From NCBI GenBank assembly GCA_035632095.1, contig DASQHM010000087.1, positions 1-24,036 on the forward strand: a DNA stretch of 24,036 nt. The letters are read 5' to 3'. Made by a program: the position numbers and the translations under genes. Under the pieces are notes generated by a model. It was given only the letters and a program-made list of their open reading frames with translations. It had not been told where the DNA came from and ran no database searches. The stretch is from DASQHM01 sp035632095 (lineage in GTDB: Bacteria; Pseudomonadota; Alphaproteobacteria; Ferrovibrionales; Ferrovibrionaceae). Numbering within the stretch: the stretch's first letter is position 1; the number at the start of each line of letters is the position of its first letter. Below are positions 15,170-22,391 of this stretch, in pieces.

Positions 15170-16630
15170 GTGGAAATCAAACTCAACGAACAACTGTTCG
15201 AGCAGCGCATCGCCGCGTTGGAATCCGCGCGCACCTGGAGCCCGCGCCTCATTTCGCGCCTCGAAACGTTGATTCGTACCGGCGACGACGCGGCGCTATT
15301 CCGTGTCAACCCGCTGCGCTTCGCGGCCGAGCGAAATATGCCGGAGGCGGAAGCCATCGACCTCTTTCTTCACGCCGCGGCCAATGGATTGTTTCGCATG
15401 GATTGGCTGCTGCTTTGCCCCATGTGCGCCTGCGTGGTCGAAAGTCTGAGCACGCTGCAGCACGTGGGCAATCACTATTTCTGCCCCATGTGCCGATGCG
15501 ACTATGAATCGACGCTCGACGAATTCGTCGCCGTTTACTTCACGATCTCGCCGGAAATCCGGCAGATTGCCTTCCATCACCCCAAGGAATTGTCGGCCCA
15601 CGACTATTGTTTTCTCTACCGCATGACGCCCGACGGTCATTTGCCAAATGGCCCGCCGCTCGGCGATGTTCTGAAATCGGTAAGCATCGGCGTCCGTTAT
15701 CTGCCGCCGGGCGAGATCACGCGTTTCGAGGCCGAGGTCACCGGCGGCCTTTTCTTCGGCTGGGATCCGGACGGCAAGGGCTTTCTCCAATTTCCCATTG
15801 CCGGACTGCCATCCGCCGCACTACAGGTCATTCGCGTCCGTTACGACGAAAACGGCTGCGATCCCTCCGAACGTACCGTCGCCCCGGGCAAGGTCGTGTT
15901 CGAACTGGAGAACCGCACCGACCGGCGGAGACTATTCTCGATGGGCGTCATACCGCCCGGCGTCGAACGCATGATGCTGACGTTTGATCCGTTTCTGCGC
16001 GGCGCCAGGCTGCTCTCCACGCAGACCTTCCGGACTCTGTTCCGGTCGGAACTGGTCAAGGCGACCGAGGGCATCGGCGTGCGCGACGTCACGCTGATTT
16101 TCACCGATTTGAAGGGCTCGACGGCGCTCTACGAGCGCATCGGCGATCTGAACGCGTTCTCGCTCGTGCAGCAGCATTTCGAGCGGCTGCTCGATGTGAC
16201 CGTCCAGCACAACGGCGCCGTCATCAAGACCCTCGGTGACGCCGTTATGGCGGTCTTTCCGGCGCCGGCGGATGCCGTGAAAGCCGCTACCGCCATGCGC
16301 GAGGAGATCGACCGGTTCAATCAGCAGCGACAAGGCCAGGACCTCATCCTCAAGATCGGCATTCACCGCGGGCCGTCCATCGCGGTCACGCTCAATGAGC
16401 GGCTCGATTATTTCGGCCAGACCGTCAATATCGCGGCGCGCGTTCAGGGCCTGGCTGATGGCGGTGAGATTTGCTGCACGGCGGACGTTCATGACGCGGC
16501 CGGAATTTCAGAACTCCTGGCGCCCTTTCAGGTTGCGCGTGGACATGCGCAATTGAAAGGCGTCAATCAGGAAATGGCGGTGTTTCGAATCGGCGCCGAT
16601 GCGGCGTCCAAAACGGGCGCGACGGCTTAG
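15170..16630 (+). CDS. Class III adenylate/guanylate cyclase with DUF5939-like region and double CPMCxC motif
   Basis: A 486-residue protein. The C-terminal third (from about 300) is a class III cyclase catalytic domain: metal aspartates D313 in LIFTDLKGST and D357 in TLGDAVMAVF, and transition-state residues N420 and R424 in GQTVNIAARV. The N-terminal region resembles DUF5939, known from cyclases of this type. Two copies of CPMCxC occur (C83, C86, C88 and C105, C108, C110), a likely zinc-binding pair. No membrane segment is seen. GGGGAGG at 15153-15159 serves either GTG 15170 (10 bases) or TTG 15164 (4 bases); the frame extends to 14999 but that part does not look like protein. cAMP as product is more likely than cGMP by family. 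Confidence 0.88.
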   Translation: MEIKLNEQLFEQRIAALESARTWSPRLISRLETLIRTGDDAALFRVNPLRFAAERNMPEAEAIDLFLHAAANGLFRMDWLLLCPMCACVVESLSTLQHVGNHYFCPMCRCDYESTLDEFVAVYFTISPEIRQIAFHHPKELSAHDYCFLYRMTPDGHLPNGPPLGDVLKSVSIGVRYLPPGEITRFEAEVTGGLFFGWDPDGKGFLQFPIAGLPSAALQVIRVRYDENGCDPSERTVAPGKVVFELENRTDRRRLFSMGVIPPGVERMMLTFDPFLRGARLLSTQTFRTLFRSELVKATEGIGVRDVTLIFTDLKGSTALYERIGDLNAFSLVQQHFERLLDVTVQHNGAVIKTLGDAVMAVFPAPADAVKAATAMREEIDRFNQQRQGQDLILKIGIHRGPSIAVTLNERLDYFGQTVNIAARVQGLADGGEICCTADVHDAAGISELLAPFQVARGHAQLKGVNQEMAVFRIGADAASKTGATA

Positions 16631-17253
16631 CGCGGCAGTTCCAGCGGCTGGGCGATATCCCGAAAGACCTGCAACCCCTCGCAGCGGTCCGAGTGGGCGG
16701 CCAAGGCCGGCCAGCGCAAGGGGTCGAACGCGCCCCGATGCGCCTCGCGCGTGAATCGCAGCGCGCAGGCCACGGCGATATCGGCATGCCCTATTCCGTC
16801 GCCGAACCAGAACGGCGTCGTCCGGCGCATACGCTCCGCCTCCAGCGCATCAAGCACGCCGGCGATTTGGCCGCGGCATCGCTCCGCCCAGACCGGCGAC
16901 TGGACCTCGTGCAGCACGCGCTCGTAGACGAGACTGACCGCCTTGTCGGCGAGGCCGGTCGCCAAGGCGCAGATTTTGAGCGCAGCGCGCCGCTGCGGTC
17001 CCGAATTCGCGATGAGCGCGCGAGAGGGACCGACCATTTCGTCAAGATAGTCGAGGATGTTCGCGCTCTCGATCAGCACCTCGCCGGAATCGAGCACGAG
17101 CGTCGGCACCCGCTTCAGCGGATTGTATGGGGCGATTTTCGGGCCATCGCCGAATACCGACCACGGTCGATGCTCGAACGGTAGTTCATAGAGGCGCATC
17201 GCGATCGCCACGCGGCGGACGAACGGCGAATCGTATTGCCCAATGAGAATCAC
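16627..17253 (-). CDS. Glutathione S-transferase family protein
   Basis: A 208-residue protein of normal GST length. The N-terminal thioredoxin-like domain begins with a short strand and YDSPFVRRVAIAM, where the serine is a candidate glutathione-activating residue; VPTLVLDSGEVLIESANILD contains the cis-proline and the glutathione-binding Glu-Ser pair. The C-terminal helical domain follows, with GHADIAVACALRF as the N-capping motif. The start is GTG at 17253, supported by AGGAG upstream. Substrate and physiological role are unknown; detoxification of reactive aromatic intermediates is possible given the region. Its stop overlaps the converging cyclase stop by three bases. Confidence 0.9.
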   Translation of the reverse strand: MILIGQYDSPFVRRVAIAMRLYELPFEHRPWSVFGDGPKIAPYNPLKRVPTLVLDSGEVLIESANILDYLDEMVGPSRALIANSGPQRRAALKICALATGLADKAVSLVYERVLHEVQSPVWAERCRGQIAGVLDALEAERMRRTTPFWFGDGIGHADIAVACALRFTREAHRGAFDPLRWPALAAHSDRCEGLQVFRDIAQPLELPR

Positions 17254-17309
17254 GGCGAACTCCTACAATCGATCGCACTATCTTGCATGCGGCCGAACGC
17301 CGCCTCAAT

Positions 17310-17340
17310 GGTCCGGACCAGATCGAACGGACCCGGTCCG
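17310..17340. repeat. Two adjacent GGTCCG palindromes
   Basis: GGTCCGGACC (17310-17319) is a perfect 10-base palindrome, and CGGACCCGGTCCG (17328-17340) is a 13-base one, centred about 20 bases apart. They lie in the 130-base gap between the TPR cyclase gene and the GST gene, both on the minus strand. The spacing of roughly two helical turns could suit a dimeric regulator upstream of the GST gene; alternatively the second could form a weak hairpin after the cyclase message. There is no T-run. Chance occurrence in GC-rich DNA is possible. Confidence 0.35.
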
Positions 17341-17383
17341 AACCGAGATCTCGCGGTGAACGTCATCCACAATCGGGCTGACG

Positions 17384-19150
17384 TCATCTTTCCAGCCCGG
17401 CTTTTCGCAATCCCTCGATGACATGAGCGCGGTGCACTGGGTCCGCATAGGGATGGGTCAGATCCCAAAGGCGGTCCGCGTCTTTCGGCATGAGCCGGCG
17501 CATTTCGGCGAGCGCTGCTCTCGCTTCGTCAAGCTGGCCAAGTTGGCCGTAGCAGGCGGCGAGTGTCCCGTAAAGCACATGGGCAGGTCGAATGGCGATG
17601 CCTTGGCGCGCCGTCTTTGCCGCATCCGCATAGCGTCCCTGCCCATATTGTGCGAGCGCCAGGAAGTGGGCGAAGAAGAACGTCAATGACTCGTGCGCGC
17701 TGAGCCGCATCGCCCGTTGAAATGCCTCATTCGCCTCATCAAACTGCCCGACAAACGTGCGAACCGACCCCAGAATGAAGTAACCGAGGGCAAAGTTGGG
17801 CGAGAGATCGATGGATTTTTGAACTTCGGCCAGCGCGCTTTCGTGCTCCCGCTTCAGCAATGCGTACCACGCAAGAATGTAATGGACATACGGATCCTTG
17901 TCGTCAAGCTCGGCGGCGCGCCGAGCGGCGGCGTAGCCGTTTTGCAAATCCGAATCGACGCCCTCGCTCCACCCGTACCAGATTCGGAAGTTGAGGATGC
18001 GCGCCAGGCTCAAATGACCCTGAGCGAAGGTCGGATCGAGCTCGATTGCCCGCCGCGCGTGCTGCTCGGCGCGGACTTGTTCTTCCAAAGTGAATTGATA
18101 GAAGGACCAAATGGCGCGCAAATAGTGATCGAACGCGTCCATGTTGTCCGTACTCTTTCGTGCCGCACGCTGCCTCTCGACGTTGAGCAGCTCCGGCTCG
18201 ATGGCGCCGACCACGCTTTCGGTGATGTCGTCCTGCACGGCGAATATGTCGGCCAAGTTGCGGTCGTAACGCTCGGCCCAAAGATGTGCGCCGGTGGCGG
18301 CTTCGATGAGCTGGGCCGTGATCCTTATGCGATCGCCCGCCTTTCGCACGCTGCCCTCGAGCAGGTAGCGGATCCCCAACTCGCGCGCCACTTGCTTGGT
18401 GTCTACCTGCTTGCCCTTATAGGCAAATGTGGAATTGCGGGCGATGACCAGGAACCAGCGCTGCTTCGACAGCGCCGTGATGATGTCCTCCGTAATCCCG
18501 TCCGCAAAATACTCCTGCTCCACATCGCCGCTCATGTTCATGAACGGCAGAACGGCGATCGACGGCTTGTCTGGGAGCGCAAGCGCCGAGGATGACTTGT
18601 CGGCCACTGGCTCGATAGGCTTGTCGATGCGCAGGCGATAGATCCGAACCGGACGCGCGATATTCTTGACCTCGCGCTCACCCAAATCCTCGAATGCCGA
18701 GGCCAGCTTGTCGCGGACTTCGTTCCGGACATTCCGCGAGACGAGGATGGCGCCGGGCTCCGCCAATTGCTCCAGCCGGGCCGCGACGTTCACTCCATCG
18801 CCGAAAATGTCGTCGCCCTCGACGATGATATCGCCGATATTGATCCCGACACGAAACTCGATCCGGCGCTCCTTGGGGACTGACGCGTTGCGCTCGATCA
18901 TCCGTTGCTGCACGTCGAGGGCGCAGCGCACCGCGTCGACGACGCTTGCAAACTCGATCAGTATGCCGTCCCCGGTCGTCTTGACGATCCGGCCACGGTG
19001 CTCCTTGATTTTCGGATCGATCAATTCGCGCCGGTGGGCGTTAAGCTGGGCAAGGGTACCCTCCTCGTCCATGCCCATGAGCCGGCTGTAGCCGGCCACA
19101 TCGGCGGCAATGATCGCCGTAAGTTTGCGCTCGACGCGCTGCTGCGCCAC
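17384..19150 (-). CDS. Adenylate/guanylate cyclase domain, TolB-like N-domain and TPR protein
   Basis: A 588-residue multidomain protein of a type common in Rhizobiales. Residues about 5-180 form a class III cyclase domain with metal aspartates D17 (IIAADVAGYSRLMG) and D61 (KTTGDGILIEF) and the motif FGDGVNVAARLEQLAEPGAI. From about 193, PSIAVLPFMNMSGDVEQEYF and the following ADGITEDIITAL match the TolB-like N-terminal module. The remainder holds tetratricopeptide-type repeats, e.g. AEQHARRAIELDPTFAQGHL and ALAEVQKSIDLSPNFALGYF. No membrane segment is evident. I choose GTG 19150, with GGAGG nine bases upstream and an N terminus (AQQRVERKLTAIIAADV) like its relatives; ATG 19201 would add 17 residues. 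It is probably a cytosolic cyclase regulated through protein contacts. Confidence 0.88.
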   Translation of the reverse strand: MAQQRVERKLTAIIAADVAGYSRLMGMDEEGTLAQLNAHRRELIDPKIKEHRGRIVKTTGDGILIEFASVVDAVRCALDVQQRMIERNASVPKERRIEFRVGINIGDIIVEGDDIFGDGVNVAARLEQLAEPGAILVSRNVRNEVRDKLASAFEDLGEREVKNIARPVRIYRLRIDKPIEPVADKSSSALALPDKPSIAVLPFMNMSGDVEQEYFADGITEDIITALSKQRWFLVIARNSTFAYKGKQVDTKQVARELGIRYLLEGSVRKAGDRIRITAQLIEAATGAHLWAERYDRNLADIFAVQDDITESVVGAIEPELLNVERQRAARKSTDNMDAFDHYLRAIWSFYQFTLEEQVRAEQHARRAIELDPTFAQGHLSLARILNFRIWYGWSEGVDSDLQNGYAAARRAAELDDKDPYVHYILAWYALLKREHESALAEVQKSIDLSPNFALGYFILGSVRTFVGQFDEANEAFQRAMRLSAHESLTFFFAHFLALAQYGQGRYADAAKTARQGIAIRPAHVLYGTLAACYGQLGQLDEARAALAEMRRLMPKDADRLWDLTHPYADPVHRAHVIEGLRKAGLER

Positions 19151-19358
19151 AGTTCCCGGCCTCCGAGCGACATTGCGCGACAATCTACCACGAAAGACCA
19201 TTCGACGCAGGAGCCGGCGTCAATCACGGTGGCGCGCGAAATGCGGCCGGTGCGATCCCAAAATACAATGCCGCACGGAGTTCGGGCATTGCGGCCCGTC
19301 GATCGGCCGCGCGTCGCGCCCGGCTTGCGCCATGCCGCCTCTCGTGTAGGGTGCCGCC

Positions 19359-20648
19359 ATGGTGCTGAGCATCGCTATTGTTGGGGCCGGTCCCTCGGCC
19401 ATCTATTGCGTCGAGGCGCTCAAGACCAAGTCGCCGGACGCGCGGATCGACGTTCTCGACCGGCTGCCTACGCCTTACGGGCTCGTGCGCGCCGGCGTGG
19501 CGCCCGACCACCAAGGCACCAAGGCGATCACGCGCGTATTCGATCGGATCGTGCAGAAGCCGGGCGTGCGCTTTCTCGGCAACGTGACCGTCGGGGGCGA
19601 CGTGACGCTCGACGAGATTCGCGGCACCTACGATGCGGTGGTGTTGGCCACGGGCGCGACGCTCGACCGCCGCCTCGGCATTCCCGGCGAAGACCTGGCC
19701 GGCGTCATCGGATCCGGCGCCTTCGTGTTCTGGTACAACGGCCATCCAGATCACGTAGAAGCGCCGGCCGACCTTGCGCATGTTCGGAGCGCCGTCGTGA
19801 TCGGCAACGGAAACGTCGCCATTGACGTGGCGCGCGTTTTGGCGAAAACGCCGGCGGAAATGAGCAAGTCCGACATCGCGCCGCATGCGGCCGCCGCCAT
19901 CCGCGGCGCGCTTATTTCCGAGATTCACATCGTCGGCCGGCGCGGCCCCGTGGAAGCGAACTTCACGTTCGCGGAGCTGTCCGAACTCGGCCGGCTCGGG
20001 CGTTGTGCCCCGGTTGTCGATGCCGCCGATCTGCCGGCGGATGCGGGCGCGCTGCCCGAGGCAGTGCGCAAGGCGAAGGAGGCAAACCTCGCCACCCTGC
20101 GCGCCTTTGCCGCGGCCGACCACGCCGGCAAGCCGCTCAAGCTTCGCTTCCACTTCCATGCGGCGCCGGTCGCGATCATCGGCCGAGATCGCGTCGAGGC
20201 GGTGCGGTTCCAGCGCGCCGCTCAGACGTTCGAATTGCCCGCCGACCTGGTGGTCACCTGCATCGGCTATCGCTGCGCCACGCTTGGCGGCGATGCGGGC
20301 GCAATTCGGCTCGACGACGCGCGCGGCACGGTGAGCAATGTGGACGGCCGCGTCGCCGGCGGTCTTTACGCCGTGGGATGGGCGAAACGCGGGCCGTCCG
20401 GCGTCATCGCCACGAACCGGCCGGACTCCCATGCGGTCGCCGATCGCATCATCGGCGAAGTCGGGGCCGGAAGCGCGAAGCCCGGGCCGGACGGGTTGGA
20501 TCGTCTTCTGTCGGCCCGCGGCATCCGCGCCGTAAGTTTCGGCGATTGGCTCAAGATCGACGCCGTCGAGCGGGCCGCCGCCAAGGACGGCGCACCGCGC
20601 GCCAAACTCGTTACCTTTGCCGAACTGCTTGCCGCGGCGGCGCGCTGA
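19359..20648 (+). CDS. Ferredoxin-NADP+ reductase, adrenodoxin reductase/FprA type
   Basis: A 429-residue flavoprotein. The FAD motif is GAGPSAIYC (from residue 9), followed by the family signature LPTPYGLVRAGVAPDHQGTK. The NADP-binding motif is VIGNGNVAIDVARVL (from 147), and VGWAKRGPSGVIATNRPDS is the conserved C-terminal segment. These mark the adrenodoxin reductase/FprA family, which moves electrons between NADPH and [2Fe-2S] ferredoxins. The length is slightly below the roughly 450 residues usual for FprA. It stands alone on the plus strand, divergent from the TPR cyclase gene across about 208 bases and converging on the lactate dehydrogenase-like gene with no spacer. The ferredoxin gene about 1.4 kb away is an obvious candidate partner, though this is inferred. 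Confidence 0.91.
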   Translation: MVLSIAIVGAGPSAIYCVEALKTKSPDARIDVLDRLPTPYGLVRAGVAPDHQGTKAITRVFDRIVQKPGVRFLGNVTVGGDVTLDEIRGTYDAVVLATGATLDRRLGIPGEDLAGVIGSGAFVFWYNGHPDHVEAPADLAHVRSAVVIGNGNVAIDVARVLAKTPAEMSKSDIAPHAAAAIRGALISEIHIVGRRGPVEANFTFAELSELGRLGRCAPVVDAADLPADAGALPEAVRKAKEANLATLRAFAAADHAGKPLKLRFHFHAAPVAIIGRDRVEAVRFQRAAQTFELPADLVVTCIGYRCATLGGDAGAIRLDDARGTVSNVDGRVAGGLYAVGWAKRGPSGVIATNRPDSHAVADRIIGEVGAGSAKPGPDGLDRLLSARGIRAVSFGDWLKIDAVERAAAKDGAPRAKLVTFAELLAAAAR

Positions 20649-21803
20649 CTATTCCGCGTCGAGCAGAAAATCCGCGCCGAGCTTGTCGAGGCTCGGACAG
20701 CCCATCTGCTTCATGACTAACTCGATCTCGCCTTGCAGGATCGCAATGGCCTTTTTCACGCCCGGCAGGCCATAGGCCGATGCGCCGTAGAGCGTCGCCC
20801 GGCCGACCAGAACGAACCGCGCGCCGAGCGCCCAAGCGATCAGAATGTCCGATCCGCGGCGCACGCCGCCGTCGAGCAGCAGCACCGCCCGATCGCGGAC
20901 CGCGGCGCGGATGCCGGGCAGCACTTCGAGCGGCGACGGCGCCCGGTCGAGCTGCCGGCCGCCATGGTTCGAGACCAGGATGCCCTCGGCGCCGATCTCG
21001 ACGCAGCGAACGGCGTCGTCGGCGCGCATGATGCCCTTCACGATCAACTTGCCGGGCCAGAGTCGCCGGAACATCTCGAAGTCGCGCCAGGTCTGGTCGG
21101 AGGCCGGCGTCTGCGACGCCAGATAATTCGCGATCTCCTCCGGCCTGGCGTTGGCGCCGGCATACGCCGCCCAGTTGGAGAAGACCGGCATGCCGCCGTT
21201 GCTGAGGTATTCGACGATCCACGCCGGATGCAGCAATGCTTCGGCATAGGTCGGGATGGTCATGCGCAGCGGCCGGGTGAAGCCGTTGCGGATGTTGCGT
21301 TCGCGCTTCGAAGTCACCGGCACATCGACCGTGACCATCAGCGTCTGGAAGCCGGCGTCGCGGCAGCGCCGGATCAAATCCTCGGAAATCTTGCGGTCGC
21401 GCGCGCCATAGAGCTGATAGGCGCCGTGCTGCGGCGCCACTTTCGCCATTTCTTCGATCGATGCGGTGCTCGCGCCCGACATGAAAAACGGGATGTTGGC
21501 CGACGCGGCCGCCTCGGCCAGCATCAAATCCGCGCCGCGGCGGAACAACCCGGCCAATCCGGTCGGCGCGATGCCGAACGGGCTGGCGTAGGTCTTGCCG
21601 AACAGGGTCGCGCTCTGGTCGATCTTGGAGACGTCGACCATGTATTTCGGCATCAGGGCGTGGCGCAGAAAGGCCTTCTCGTTCCGCTCGAGCCCGTGCT
21701 CGTCTTCCAATCCGCCTTCGATGAAATCGAACGCAATCCGCGGCAACCGCCGCTTGGCCTGCCGGCGCAGGTCCTCGATATTTATCACGCGATCCAAACG
21801 CAT
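20649..21803 (-). CDS. lldD: FMN-dependent alpha-hydroxy acid dehydrogenase (L-lactate dehydrogenase-like)
   Basis: A 384-residue TIM-barrel flavoprotein that oxidises a 2-hydroxy acid such as L-lactate to the keto acid. The catalytic motif SNHGGRQLD carries H280 and R283; FGIAPTGLAGLFRRGADLML, LDGGVRRGSDILIA and LVGRATLYG are the FMN-binding segments. The substrate tyrosine of glycolate oxidase (Tyr24) aligns with F27 in FDFIEGG, a substitution also seen in other members by my recollection, so lactate is not certain; mandelate or another 2-hydroxy acid is possible. ATG 21803 begins 28 bases after the iscX stop on the same strand, so cotranscription with the isc genes is likely. Its stop abuts the reductase stop. 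Confidence 0.88.
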   Translation of the reverse strand: MRLDRVINIEDLRRQAKRRLPRIAFDFIEGGLEDEHGLERNEKAFLRHALMPKYMVDVSKIDQSATLFGKTYASPFGIAPTGLAGLFRRGADLMLAEAAASANIPFFMSGASTASIEEMAKVAPQHGAYQLYGARDRKISEDLIRRCRDAGFQTLMVTVDVPVTSKRERNIRNGFTRPLRMTIPTYAEALLHPAWIVEYLSNGGMPVFSNWAAYAGANARPEEIANYLASQTPASDQTWRDFEMFRRLWPGKLIVKGIMRADDAVRCVEIGAEGILVSNHGGRQLDRAPSPLEVLPGIRAAVRDRAVLLLDGGVRRGSDILIAWALGARFVLVGRATLYGASAYGLPGVKKAIAILQGEIELVMKQMGCPSLDKLGADFLLDAE

Positions 21804-21831
21804 TTTGCCCCCGCCGAAAACGGTCCGGACT

Positions 21832-22032
21832 CTATTCCCGCTCGTCCAGCCACGCCATCTGTATCGCCTCGAGAATTTTCTCGTTGGACTTCTTCGGGTC
21901 GTCCTCGAAGCCCGGCAGCGCGCAGACCCATTTGTGCAAATCGGTAAACCGGATTTGCATCACGTCGATGTCCGGGTGCCGTTCCTCGAGCTCGATCGCG
22001 ATGTCGCGCACGTCGGTCCAGCGCAGGCCCAT
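21832..22032 (-). CDS. iscX: Fe-S cluster assembly protein IscX
   Basis: A 66-residue acidic protein, the same length as E. coli IscX (YfhJ). The N terminus MGLRWTDVRDIAIELEE, the middle VRFTD-like IRFTDLHKWVCALPGF and the C terminus SNEKILEAIQMAWLDERE follow IscX closely along the whole length. IscX binds the cysteine desulfurase IscS and iron and modulates the rate of cluster assembly, competing with frataxin. A strong ribosome site (GGGAGGGG) precedes ATG 22032. It lies 13 bases after the ferredoxin stop, in the standard hscA-fdx-iscX order. Confidence 0.96.
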   Translation of the reverse strand: MGLRWTDVRDIAIELEERHPDIDVMQIRFTDLHKWVCALPGFEDDPKKSNEKILEAIQMAWLDERE

Positions 22033-22045
22033 TGTCCCCTCCCGC

Positions 22046-22378
22046 CTACTTCAGCATCATGTTTCGTGTCGCCGCCGGCAAGGTCACGGTGAGACCGTCG
22101 AGTTCCTCGGTGATCAGGATTTGGCAGCCGAGGCGCGAAGTGTGCGTCAACCCGAACGCAAGATCGAGCATATCTTCTTCCGCTTCGCTCGCCTCCCGCA
22201 GCTTGTCGTAATATTCCGGCGCGACGACTACGTGGCATGTGGAGCACGCCAAGGAACCTTCGCAGGCGCCTTCCAGGTCGATCTTGTTCTTGTGTGCGAT
22301 CTCGAGCACCGACAGGCCGACCGGCGCGTCCACCTCCACGCGTTTGCCCTCCGTCGTAATGAACGTCATTTTCGGCAA
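22046..22378 (-). CDS. fdx: ISC-type [2Fe-2S] ferredoxin (adrenodoxin family)
   Basis: A 110-residue ferredoxin. Cluster cysteines are C39, C45, C48 and C85 (CEGSLACSTCH, then RLGCQ), the CX5CX2CX36C spacing of adrenodoxin and ISC ferredoxins. In the ISC system it supplies electrons for sulfur reduction or cluster coupling on the scaffold. I choose TTG 22378, which gives MPKMTF like many relatives and stands eight bases after GAGGGAG; ATG 22369 or GTG 22402 are alternatives, the last overlapping hscA. The neighbours hscA and iscX confirm the role. An FprA-type reductase that could reduce it is encoded on the opposite strand about 1.4 kb away. Confidence 0.94.
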   Translation of the reverse strand: MPKMTFITTEGKRVEVDAPVGLSVLEIAHKNKIDLEGACEGSLACSTCHVVVAPEYYDKLREASEAEEDMLDLAFGLTHTSRLGCQILITEELDGLTVTLPAATRNMMLK

Positions 22379-22391
22379 CGATAGAACTCCC

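Noticed and set aside
19224..20432. 402-codon minus-strand frame opposite the ferredoxin reductase gene
   Set aside because: No motifs, shadow composition, and the plus-strand frame carries complete FAD and NADP motifs.
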